Source: Flabesymbios commensalis
Taxonomy: Eukaryota; Annelida; Polychaeta; Terebellida; Flabelligeridae
Length of the DNA stretch: 64,000 bases
Assembly (NCBI GenBank): GCA_964017125.1
Contig: OZ024912.1
Span: 78,775,769 to 78,839,768 of the forward strand
Direction of reading: 5' to 3'
The stretch's first letter is position 1; the number at the start of each line of letters is the position of its first letter. Made by a program: the position numbers and the translations under genes. The notes below the pieces were generated by a model. It saw only the letters and a list, made by a program, of their open reading frames with translations. It searched no databases and was not told the origin of the DNA. Shown here piece after piece: positions 46,801-59,000 of the stretch.

Positions 46801-46973
46801 ATGTTGCGGATATTAATGAAATTCGCCCCAGGGAGGTGTCATTATAAAATAAAAATACACATTTTTAATTGAATGTCAAATATTTGGTAAAATGTTGCGA
46901 ATATGAATGAAATTCGCCCCAGGGAGGTGTCATTATAGTATAAAAAAACACATTTTCAATTGTATGTCATCAT
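46792..46973. repeat. 91-bp tandem duplication
   Basis: Two units starting at 46792 and 46883: tttggncaaatgttgcg, atgaaattcgccccagggag, gtgtcattata, acacatttt. High identity. Confidence 0.9.
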
Positions 46974-47229
46974 TTCACCATTGCACTCCGATTGAGACAG
47001 GTGTCTGCCCTTGGATTTTTGGTTTCAAAATATAATGCAGCTGTACACGCTGCTCTTGTTGCTCTAATTTTGAGGAGGAAAATGTTAAAAATAATTATTT
47101 ACAGAAATTATAACTTTATTGTATTGGTAATTTGCCTATTTATAAAAAAACACCACCCAAAAAAAAATCAATTGAAACCCAAAAATAACTTTATAATTAA
47201 AAAGAATTGTGATTCTTTTAAAAAAGGTA

Positions 47230-47398
47230 ATATCCGCAACTACATGTTAGCACACTTTTCATGCCCCATAATATTGGGCATTTCTCAATCTGTCAATTGT
47301 TCTTTTTTACGAACAAATATCCGCAACTACATGTTAGCACACTTTTCATGCCTCATAATATTGGGCATTTCTTAATCTGTCAATTGTTCTTTTTTAAT
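47230..47398. repeat. 87-bp tandem duplication
   Basis: Units at 47230 and 47317: atatccgcaactacatgtta, gcacacttttcatgcc, cataatattgggcatttct, ctgtcaattgttctttttt. Only about three differences. Confidence 0.92.
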
Positions 47399-47529
47399 AC
47401 CATTTATATGACCTGGATCATTTTATATTGAATTAGGTAAAAATTATTCAAGGTTTCCAAAGTTATGCATAGATCAAGGAACTTATTTTTTCATGTTCAT
47501 TTTTAAAAATGATAAATGGCAGAGGAATG

Positions 47530-47870
47530 GGAATTCAATGGCAATGTTGATAAGACATTCGCATCATTCATAAGTACGTTTGTAAGCTTGGCAAGCCCAT
47601 TTGTAAGCATTTGCAAGCATTCTCAACATTCGCAAGGCAGTCGCAGCATTTATTAGATATTATTCTTAAGCCCATTTGCACCATTCGCAACGATTGCTAG
47701 CCATTTGTAAGGCATTAGCAAGCATTCGCAGTGCACTTGCAATATATTCGTAAAGAGAGGTAAAGGGATGACAGAGGTGAAAATATTTGCAATGTTTGAG
47801 CGAATTTACTGCGAATTTCAAAAGATTCATATTCGCAATATTCACAAGCATATTCGCCTATGTGGGAGAG
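47530..47870. repeat. Degenerate array of gcattcgcaa-type words, block 2
   Basis: Same words as 46275-46800 (gcaagcattcgcag, ttgtaaggcattagcaa, ttcgcaatattcacaagc). Blocks 1 and 2 are separated by two unrelated tandem duplications. 47871-48315 shows nothing recognisable. Confidence 0.65.
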
Positions 47871-48315
47871 CGGCATTAGAATTTGAAAAGAAAATGGCCT
47901 TTGCAAAATATTGGTTCAGAATACATTGATACATACATACATTGATCGACTTGCTCCAGGATATTTCTGTAGCCGCCTGTGGAATCCTGCCAAGCAGGGC
48001 TCAACCCCTCCGTGTCTCCCTTCTCCCTTGCGGGGTACCTGGACAGGAGAGGCAAGCATCCACCAGATTCCCCTCCCCATTCCTCCCACCCTCCTTCTAG
48101 GTCAAAGCTTCTACTTTACTCCTCCCTCTGCTTTTACCTTAAGGTTGAACCAATAAACCAATCCCTTTTCATTCTGTTTGTAGGATGCTGTGTCTTCCAA
48201 AATTCCCCTCTATGTTTACCTTTATGCCTAAATGGAAGTCTTTTATTTTACCTCTCATTTGTTGACGGAGAAATCGTCGAAATTCATGCAATCCTGTTTA
48301 ATTTGACGGCGAGTA

Positions 48316-48557
48316 TATGGTATATAGTCTGAATCACATTAACCGTGGTGATTGAATTTTGCTAATTTCTCAGTCAATTCTCAACCAATTTTCATGAAAT
48401 TTCACACACACTATTTTCCATTCATGTGCGAAACTTTCAGGGTAGTCACGGCATGAATGGAAAATAGTGTGTGTAAAATTTCATGAAAATTGGTTAAGAA
48501 TTGACTGAGAAATCGACGAAAATCATTCATCACGGTTGATGTGAATCCCGACTATAG
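48316..48557. mobile_element. Foldback MITE with near-perfect 65-bp arms
   Basis: Outer ends tatagtctgaatcacatta and gatgtgaatcccgactata; inner arms tttctcagtcaattctcaac ... ttttccattcatg and catgaatggaaaa ... gaattgactgagaaatcg pair almost fully around a 25-bp loop (48427-48451). Related gagaaatcgNcgaaaat arms flank 41834-43335. 48558-49398 shows nothing further. Confidence 0.85.
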
Positions 48558-49400
48558 TTCCCAGAGTGGCAGAGGGAACTCTTACTGTGCATTTCTATGT
48601 TGAAAAAAATAGACTACGTAGTACTCTTCCCACTACCTATAATTAATAACCTTACATTTTATTGTTGTCAAATAGTAAGTTGGCAGGTCTCATATTCTCT
48701 TGTTGTGTGAATAAACTCTACACTGATAATGTCACATGTTTCTATCAGATCTACTTTTTGGCGTAGATTTACCATAGATAAATTTTTTAATTGTCCAATA
48801 AAATTATGCTGAGGCTTTTTTTGTACTGCTGACATGCTGAAAGAAATATTTGACAATATTCCACAGTTTTCACTGAGCAAGAAAATTGTTGTGACCTAAA
48901 TGTTGCAAATTGTGGAAGGGATACAGAATCTAAAACATCACTCAGCCACTCAAACTTTTTCAAGCAGCTGAATAAAACTACTGAGATGTAGAGTTTTAGT
49001 CTTTAGATACATCAGGGCACCCAGTGAGTGCCCCGCAATAATGTAAGAGTAGCAAATATACCACATAGCAATCAGAAATTTGGGCATAGCCTCTGGCTCC
49101 TCTTTAAATTAAAGGTGGGAGCTGGCACCATTTTTCGTCATTGGGAAAAATCTAATGATGGGAACCCCCTGAAAAGGTGATAAAAGTGCCATTCAAAATA
49201 AATAATGTTTTTAATTCTACAATGATGGCTTCATTTCTACCAGTAATAGTGAGCAAAAAAGAACAAACAAACAGAGAAGAATATGTCTTTTATTGTAGTG
49301 TTTCACAAATTCACATAAATCCTGAAAAAAACACAAAAAAATGACTTTCTGATGTACCTACTATAGTTTAAAATACATAGATTCTGATGGCAAATAAACT

Positions 49401-50732
49401 ACCGTAAAATTTCTAATTGTACCCGCATCTCTAATAGAAGCTGCCCCCCAAACTTTCAAAAAAATTCAATTTTTTTGACAGAAGTTTGCTAATTGGAAAA
49501 CCTCCAATTGAAGCCGCAGGGCAACTTTTGAGATTTGTCCAAGGACCAATTTTTTTTAGGCCGAAAATCTAGTTAAAATGATCGGTATTGTGAAAGGACA
49601 ACGACCAGGTGTTGATCAAAACGTGCCGCTAGCTACGCTATTAAACCACGCCAACGGAGCACACACTGTGTAAGCCCAGATAGCTTCTAGCCCTTTACAG
49701 ACATGAGGCGTTATATTCATAATACATGTGTGACGATAGGGCAGGTAATGCGCTACAGTTGTTACCATGTTAAACCTACTTACTGGTCTAGCAGATTGAA
49801 ATCGTTTTGGGTTGATTTTAAGCTATTTGTTCACGTAGGCTTATATATGTAGGCCTAAATAAATATCTATTGTAAAATACAAATGACAATTACATTATAT
49901 ATTAGGTTATATACACTCCAATAGTTATTTGTCGTCATCAAACCACGGGACCCATGCATACACATGATACGGGTAAACAGAAAAAGCCGACTAAATGTTG
50001 TTTCACTGTCAAGCCAGCAATGCCCAGCATCACAGTCTGTGGACCAGACATTGGCCGACACAAACAGTGTGGCAAAGTAGTTTTTTTCCCACGCCAGACA
50101 GCTGATCAACATTAGGGGTGGGAGGTGGACCTGGCAGCGCGTGTCAACTGAGCTGCTGATTCAATGGTGCCAACATTATACCAACATTGGCTAAACGTTT
50201 TGTGTTTGCTTGGATAACATGACTGACAGGTTCACGCATTCAAGACTGGAGAGGGGTGTGCTTGCCGACTGACTCGGCTGTGTATAACATAATTATGACG
50301 GTGTTTACACGGCGCCGCGATGTCTGTATACCAACCAAACACTCAACTGGATTACTGCAGACATTCACATGTGTCATAGACATTAGCCTACTATTTATAT
50401 AATTAATCATGGTGTATCTTTGTATTACGTTCTCTGAACAATTAAATACTATTATATTGTAAAAAAGTTTAATTAGCAATATGCAAAAAACAAAGCAAGT
50501 TTATAAACTTTCAGACTAATGACAGCATTAAATTGATTCATAGGCCATATCTTTATTTGACCATTGGACATGAAGGGTTGGGTTTTACCGGCAGCTCACC
50601 TCAGAGTGATAGACGCGCAGTGATTTAATTTTTCTCACAAAACCTCCCGCAAGTGGACTTTTAGCATTAGGCACTGGAAAATAAGAATTTAAATTCTAAT
50701 TAAAGTCGCGGCTACAATTAGAAATTTTACCG
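49401..50732. mobile_element. Nonautonomous TIR element, TA-flanked, 1.3 kb
   Basis: Left TA|CCGTAAAATTTCTAATTGTA and inverse at right, TACAATTAGAAATTTTACCG|TA; the identity continues into cccgc/gccgc. No transposase frame seen. Contains ccaacattggct dyads near 50170-50200. Confidence 0.75.
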
Positions 50733-50880
50733 TACTTATCAGCATAATGTATGACTTCTGCCAAGAATGCAGGGTGTACAGCTGGTTGCCACAGCGTGTC
50801 ACACACGTGTCTGGCTCAAGCCCGTAACTGCCAGCGGGAGCACAATAGAGCAGAGCCAGAGGTCACAAGGTATAGGTTAG

Positions 50881-52189
50881 GCCGCTATGGTTTTTTTCTC
50901 TGTTTTAGATGAGCGCGCACATTTGATTTAGACTGCGCATTACCAAAAAAAAACATGTGTTTTTTTCTGCCCAGCGCGCGCATTAGATTGTTGCCGATTT
51001 TGGAAAAAAAACAGTGAATTTGGGAGATAAAAAAAACCATTTTGAAAAAAACCAAGTTCATTTCGAGAGATAAAAAATATTTTTCCAGCTTTGTTTTTTT
51101 TTGGCTTCTTTTTTTCGTCGCCCTCATTAACTTTTTTTAAAATAGGTCAAACGTTTTTTTTATTTTGTCGCCCTCATTAACTTTTCCAGAAATATGTTGT
51201 TACGTTCAGTCTTAGTTGATCAGAACTTCGTGCCAATATCAAGTTGAAGAAATAAAAGGCTAAACGCGACGGGTGAGCGATTGACAAAGAAGACAGAAAT
51301 GATTATAAATCATATTTTATAATGTACAAACAATATATACAAGGTGGGGGCGAGTAGCGGTAATAGTCTATGAGTGAAGTAACAGGGGAGGATGATCTTC
51401 AGCATTGGCATCAGCAGCAGTTCCTGGTAGTAGGCATGCATGTATTGAAATATGGAACGAAAGTTCTCATCAGAGCACTTGACATGTCAGTAGTTTGGGG
51501 GTTATTGTAGGCCTTACCCGAGAGTGATCACTCTTGAAGTTGAAGTCTGTCATTTGAAGTTGTCTGCGGAAATCACACGGCGATCTTTGGATCGGCTGGA
51601 TAGTGTGGCAGTGCAGGTGAAGAAAGAGCCTGGCTGTCTAACATGACGACAGGACTATATTAAAGTGGCATTAGCTGGCCACATAAATTCAGCATTATGC
51701 AAATACTGGATTATATAACTTGAGTGAAAAACATCTTGACGCTCAGTCTGCTCATACAGCTGTCAAAAGTCCTACTGGTGTTCAATCGTTGATTTCACAT
51801 TTATTACATTATAGTCAAATGCCGGTGGTCACAAGATGAAGGTGTATGCCGAGTGTACAGTCTTATCAGAGATATTATAATAACTTATAATATCTCTGGT
51901 CTTATTACCATAACATGGTTGGCACAGCATTGGCGCAATGTTCGATTTAGATGTTTCCTAGAAGTGACGTTACGGTTGACAGCAGGCAGCTAGTGCAGAT
52001 GGGGTCTAGAAGGTATCGAGGGCCTAGAAGATAAAGCGTGATTGTAACATATGTCTAATGTTTTCTTTTTATTACCTTTTCCAAAAACATGTTCAATGTT
52101 TTTTTTCTCAAATGTTTTTTTTTACCGCCCTCCCTCATTAGATTTTGATTTTTTTCTGATCTAAAACAGAGAAATAAAAAAAAGTGGCT
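50881..52189. mobile_element. Possible TIR element with T-rich ends
   Basis: Left gccgctatggtttttttctc, tgttttagatgag; right, reversed, gccactttttttttatttctc, tgttttagatcag. Subterminal tcgccctcattaactttt repeats twice at the left and ccgccctccctcattag once at the right. 51200-52015 inside is unrelated unclassified sequence with a dyad at 51869-51898 (cagagatattata / tataatatctctg). Confidence 0.5.
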
Positions 52190-52928
52190 TTAGTCAGCCT
52201 CCAGGGTGGAAGTCCACGCGGAAGATGCCTGTAATCTTTAGATCTACTATATAATTTATCAGTGATTTATCTGGTGTCACGGCGCAGCTTACACTCTGGT
52301 TCAATAATTAATACCAGATATAATAATTGATTTTGAATCGAAATTAAAGCAAATAGAAATTAGGATTGGTGAAATTTCTTGTCACAGGTCTTTGTTCGCA
52401 TTTTTATATCTGTGCGCTCACATTTTCAAACTATGTGTATGGGCTGCAATATTGGATGCACTGAATTTAAGATAAGTTTACCAGTGCTTGCCATATTGTG
52501 TCTTGTCCTAGCGGTGACCAGATATTAAAAGTATTAAAAGTGTTTAATATATGTACATTATACATATCTTCGGCCCTAGTACACGTATGCAGTAATTAGA
52601 TGGGTCCTATTCTCACCTTTGACCTGTGTTTTTGCAAAACATTGACCAGTTGTTATTTAACCTCGAATCTTTCACTGGTTAAGGGATATTACATGTTGTT
52701 TCTAGTTTTGCTTGTATATTTTAAAGCATAGTCATATATACAAATATCAGCACCATGTATATTAAACTTTCTTAGCTTGAGACCGCTCAACACTAAGTAG
52801 CTCAGGATCTATACAGGTTTACACTGCCATCTATTCCTAGGTCTGTATAGGTCTAGTGTTGTGTTGAGATGGTTTTTGTGGACACATCATAGCATGTCAA
52901 TGAACTATGGTATTTTTTTTTTTTTCAG

Positions 52929-53008
52929 TGGGCTATGAAGTCATCGCCATCAACAATCAAGAGAGTATATTTTCCAGAGAGAAAAAATCAAAGCAAGAAA
53001 AAGACAAG
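52929..53008 (+). CDS. RPP30: RPP30 exon 2
   Basis: Acceptor ttttttcag, donor gtgata. Two bases finish a split codon, then GYEVIAINNQESIFSREK and KSKQEKDK. Human: GYSVVAINHIVDFKEKK. The entry phase shows that a coding exon must lie upstream. Confidence 0.92.
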
Positions 53009-56000
53009 GTGATAATTATTCAACTCAGCTTAGCAAAATATCCTTACAAATTGTGATAAATTACATCTGATCAATTCAGAGCAATTTTCAATATGACTAC
53101 TGCATTTACCAATGATTAACCCGCTTCTAAGTATAGCCCACAGAAGGTTAAATTGATCAACAACTGCCGTGTTGACCATATAGATGATATAGATAGCCCA
53201 CGCTGCTTTATAGCCCATGTCTACCTGCTCCGATCTACATCGGTCCTCTCACAACACTAGCCCTAGTGGCTGAAACAGGTTTCAGCCACAGATTGACAGC
53301 GTACAAAATCGTGGGACATTTCTTTGGATTGTCATATCAGGAAATATCAGAGAGTAATCAGGTCAAAAATAGTTTTTTTAAGATCAGTAACATTTCAGTT
53401 CCATGCCCGCATGCTCAGCTCAGAGGTCGCACAGTCAATAAAAAGTTATGGACATTTTTTGGACCTTGGTCGGGGTCGCCGCCATGTTGAATTTTTCTGG
53501 TTGAGCAAATACATCCATCCACGGCCTCGGAGAGGACGGCACGGCAATCACAACACTACAACTGTTGTGACAACATATTGCATCCTATAGATGGGCAGGG
53601 GCCCTAAGGTGGTGGTTAGCACCGCTGCCTTTGGTTCGGGGTTCGGTTCCCGGTCTCGGCAGTTTGAAAGAAACAAAAAATGTTTCTTCCACATTCACGT
53701 GTGAAAGTTAGTATTGTGGGGAGCCTCCGTGACCGAGAGGTAGCTTGCTCGGCCTCAGACCGCCAGGGCTCAAATTTCGAATCCTGTGTCTTGAGGACAG
53801 TGTCATCTCAATCATCTCACAATCCTCAGGAGGTGGCCTAAGGCCCGATTCATTTCATTTCATTTTTGTCCTATAGATAATTTTGGCAATAGAGTGAAAT
53901 CTGATATGTTTTAAAGTGGCACTTGTTATTAATTATCTGTCTAATGAATACAATAATTACCTAGGGCCACAGGCCTCATGTGATTGGGACATAGGGATTG
54001 GCCTTATATGTAGGCTAACCATTTAACTACAAGAAAAAGCATTGAGCTAATGTTGCTTCAATGACAGGCCAGCGTCGTAGACAGCGGACCAGCATTGAAA
54101 AGACATTGGATCGATAGCTTCATTCGACTAATCTACATGCTAGGTCATTTACTATGCACTGTTTAGGACTCCCAGACGGTATCCCTTATGTCCAAAAAGG
54201 TCTGTCCAACATTAAAACAATGCTGGATCAGTGAATTTTGCTGACTGCGCTCTGCATAGAGATACGATGTATGATACCCTGTAGAGTTGTTATTATTAAA
54301 ACGGAATACTGCCAACACCTAATTTTGATTATTGATGAAAAGCTGAAAATCTAATCAGATCATCTCCGTACTCATGGGTAACTTAACGTAAAAAATAGGA
54401 GAGATCCAATAATTATTTTTCTAGCTATCGCACTGACAATTTTTTTCAATCTTTGACCTTGACCTTTGACCTTGGATTATTTTATAGTGATGGTGCAAAT
54501 ATTAATGTGCAATTTACATTTTAGAGTTGGTATTCAATCAAAATCTATACTGTCATTTTATAATTTCTTCATATTTTAGATCCCTGAAGCAAGGTCACCG
54601 GAGAAGATTTTGTTTTCAGCTTTTGAATGGAAAAGTTTAGGAGAAGATATGGGGGTAATAAAAAAAAATATTTTTGATTATATTATTTGTACTTTATATA
54701 TTATCAAAGGTCAGAAGTCATGACACTGTATTTTGTAAAATAATTTCAGATTGAATAAAACATTCTGCATTTCTATGTTTCCCACAATGATATTGGAGGT
54801 AGTATTTAGAACATTATAGACTGATATGCCTTTTCAGATTAAAGTTGGCAGGTTGCGTCAACTTAGTCGTTTCACAGCTATTATATCAGAACCATCACAA
54901 GTTATTCAGTTGCAGGTTAGTATTATAATTCTGGTTATGTTGCGTTAATCATCGATAGTACTAGTTGTGCTCAGACTACTAAATACTGCTGCTGGCTAAA
55001 GAGTTCCTCACAACATTTATATATACAGCACTGAAAGTTACCAGCACTAAATTGAAGAGTCCTAGGGTCAAAACTCTAGGGTTAAAAGCGCTAAAGTTAC
55101 TATCATTAGGGTCTCAACCCTTTTCTCGAGAAATAATTTAATTAAAAATTGTACACAATTGAAGTTGTGTCTGGCTACCGCGACCCATAAATGAAAATAA
55201 TAATAATAATAATATTTATTTATTTCGTCTAAAGCGCTATTCCAACAGAATGTTGCTCGTAGCGTTATACAAAACAAGTTTATGAAAAGGCTTTTTTGAA
55301 AAGATAAGTCTTCAGCATAGATTTAAACGGAGTCAGTGATGGCGTGGACTTGATATCTAGTGGCAGTGTATTCCAGAGCAGAGGAGCCGCCTTGCTATAA
55401 GCCCTGTCACCCCAAGAATGTCTTTTAGGTGGAACACACAGTAAATATCTATCACACGATCTCAAACAGCGTCCTGCCACGTATGGCTGGAGTAGTTCTG
55501 TAATATACACAGAAGATATCCCATTCAGAGCGCAAAATACGTACAGCAAAAGTTTGTATTCAATGCGCTGAATAATAATTACTCGCATCTGTTTAATTTG
55601 TTACCAAAGTTAGTTTAGATGTCAGAATCTGTTGTCTGTAGACGTCAGATTCTAACAACTAAAGTCGATCCCCGCAGTGTAAGAGTAAAAATATTTCTAA
55701 TGGTCGTAGACCCTTAACATGGGTATTCAAATGAATCACAAAGAGCAAACTAAGACTTTTATGATGATTTCATATTGAATAAAACCCTTTGGACTCCATG
55801 GTTTATGTAAAAAATCTTCAGCGCTTTAAGGGTTAAGCGCACATAATGACATTTCATTTCCAATAACAGTGATTAAATGAGACTAGTCATTACCAACTTA
55901 TCCGTTCACTGCCTTAACCCTTTATACCTTCACGATGCATTAAAGCATCATTTTACATCCCTGAAAACACACCCAATTTTCCTGCAACCAGGGGTTTTAG

Positions 56001-59000
56001 AATCAAAATTTCCATGAAACTGGTTTACGAACAGTGTGTGAAGATGACAATTGTAAATTCAGGCTTGAAAGGGTTATTGGATCTTCAACAGTTGATTATC
56101 TTCTGGGTGGAGTCTATTATCTAATATACTGGTTTCAATGCAGTAAAGTAGACATATATTGATAATATACATTTTGTGATTTTAGAAATCAAACGTCATT
56201 CAGTCGTATGACATACTTGCTGTACAGCCGACCACAGAGAAGATGTTTCAGGTGAGAGCTGTAATCACTGGAATACCCAGCAATCATGACCTATTCAACC
56301 TATAGTCCAATGGTCCATCGTCTGCAGACAGTGGACCAATGCAAACCCTTAACCCTTACAGTGCGGGGAGCGACTTTAAAAAGTCTGTAGACGTCAGATT
56401 CTGACGTCCAAAGTCTATCCCCGCACTGTAATAGTCCAGCAGATTTGTGACGAAAATCAGAAGAAAGGCTCAGTTAGTGATAAAAGCACCAACATTTCCA
56501 GAAAGGTAGCTGAGATGATACTCTTTGAAATTAGCTATGGACCCAAGTTGAACAAGTCTAATATGGCCGTCATTTTCAAGATGGCGGCCAAATTAAAAAA
56601 AAATCACAAAATTATATTGTGACCATTAAAAAATAATTTAAAATTGAAGGTATAAAGTTTATGCTGCACAGGGACACATACAAATACATGTAGACAAATG
56701 GTCAAAGTGGTGGAATCCAAGATGGCCGCTATTTTCAAGATGGCAATCAATTCAATAAAAAATAATGATATTTTAATGATTATTAAAACACTGTTATCTG
56801 CTGTGATAGACAAACTTTGTTTAACCGTAATTCACCTTAGAATAAATCTATTTATAACTAATAATACGATTTAAATAAATTATTGATAAAACATTGTGCA
56901 ATCCAAAATGGCCGCCATTTTTAGCATCGATTGGCAAAAAGGCAGTAACTGCCTTTTGGCTTTTATATATTTTTATATATTCAACCAACTTTGAAATAAA
57001 TACAAATATTTTACATCAAGTATTTCTCCTGCAAAATTTCTCATTAATTACTCATTAATAACTACATTATTTATCAGCAAACACGACACGTTGAAACAAT
57101 CATGTTGTAATGTTAGCCCAACGTGCATAACCATGATAACTGAGTGCGAAACGTGCTATATAATAAAGTTGTGGTAGAATTAGTTTCAGTAAGTGTATAG
57201 TCTTGGCTTGTGTATGGTATGCTATAGCATCATGTCAAAGAAACGTTTGACAGGAATGTATGTAGACCAGCCACAAACGTCACAATCAATGGATCTGTGG
57301 ATTGGGATAAGTGTATCTGTCAAGATAATAAGACGGGGCTCTGCAGTGGCCATTGGGGACAAAGCTTTCGGATATAGATGCACTAAAGACAAGAAATCGA
57401 CAAGATAGGGTCTTGGGATAAAGAGATTTCTAAGTCACAAAAACGGAAAAGCAGCGACATTTACACCTCTTCTGACACCAAGAAGGCAACAAGGCAGAGT
57501 TGTACTTCAAATAATATATCTAAGGAAAGTTGTTTTTTCTATGATCAAAGTTCTGGAGAAATTCACTTGGTTTCTACTATGAATTTAGCTAGAAACGTTA
57601 GAAAATGTAACATGGAGCTGCAAGACACTGTTTTATTAGCAATTGAACTTGCTGATGGTGACAAGATCTCACAAAATGCAGTCTATCATAGAGCTTGTCT
57701 CGTAGCATTGTACAATAGAGCCATAGCCAGAGCTAAAAACATAGACAAAGATAAGAATAAAGGCCGACAACGGATTGAAGGTATCGCTTTTGCTGAGCTG
57801 ATTGCTCACGTGAAAGATACAGATATCGAAAGTGACGCAGCTCCCGTATTTAGATTAGCAGAATTAGCAAGACTATATAAAACTCGTCTAAAACTGTTTG
57901 GAGGTGATATTTCGGGTCGTTTTAATAACACTCACTTAAAAACCAGAATTGTAGCACATCAACAAGATCTTTAAACTTACAGAGGAGGTAGGGATCAATG
58001 TTCTTCTCGCATTCAGCAAAGACGTGGGAGCCGCCTTACAACAAGCATATGAATGCGATTTTGATGACGAAGCCTGAATTTTGTCACAGGCCGCGAAGAT
58101 TGTTCGACGGGACATGTTTAGTACAGAGTCGAAGTTTCCGAAGTCATTTGAAAGTAATTGTCAGCAGGAAAGCACCCCTCAATCTTTAGGATCTTTAGTT
58201 GGAATGATACTAGGAGGATCAAACATTCAAACACAGAGAAATAATTCATTTGAGATTCAAGCCGTTTTTAGTGTTGATCAGTGTATTTTCCATAACAGCA
58301 CTTTTCGTCATTGCAAGCAAGCAACAGGAACATCCAGAACACCATGAGAGAGCCACCTCTTCCAATATATGTGGGGCTGTTGTTACATGGTGAAACCCGC
58401 AAACGTAGCTTGTTTGATAAATTCTACGACCTTGGATTATCAGTATCAGATGACAGAGTTTTGAGCATATCGGCTAATCTGGGAAATGATATATCAGAAC
58501 TTTGCAAATCAGAAGTTGTAGTCTGTCCTCGTCAACTCCGACATGGAGTTTTTACAGCAGCTGCATATGATAATATAGATCATAATCCATCATCAAACAC
58601 AGCCCTCGGAGCTCTTCATGGAACAGCAATAACTTTATTCCAGCATCCATGCCACACAAATTCCGGCGAGGCAAGGATAATTGAATCACATGTTTGCTCG
58701 TCTCACCAAAGAAAGCGCCACTTCCAGAAGAGTACACAAATGTTCTATAACTGGTTTTGCCCAAGAATAAAGCCAAAGTTCCAAAGACTAATAACAGTGC
58801 TCTAATCAGTCATGGCGATCAAGCTTAAATGGGTGTCCAGTACTTAAACCCTGGACAAACCCTGGTCATGGCATGTGATCAGCCATTGTTTGACATAGCG
58901 AAGCAAATACAGTGGATCAGTCCTAACAGTTATGGAGAGGATTTATATGTCATCATGCTCGGCGCGCTTCATATAGAAATGGCAGCCTGGAAAGCACTTG

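Noticed and set aside
50885-51127. 80-codon Lys/Phe-rich minus-strand frame
   Set aside because: It comes from T-rich simple sequence at the end of a TIR-like element.
57193-57408. Small separate gene before the transposon protein
   Set aside because: It lies inside the transposon just upstream of the main frame and is best explained as its 5' part; no independent features.
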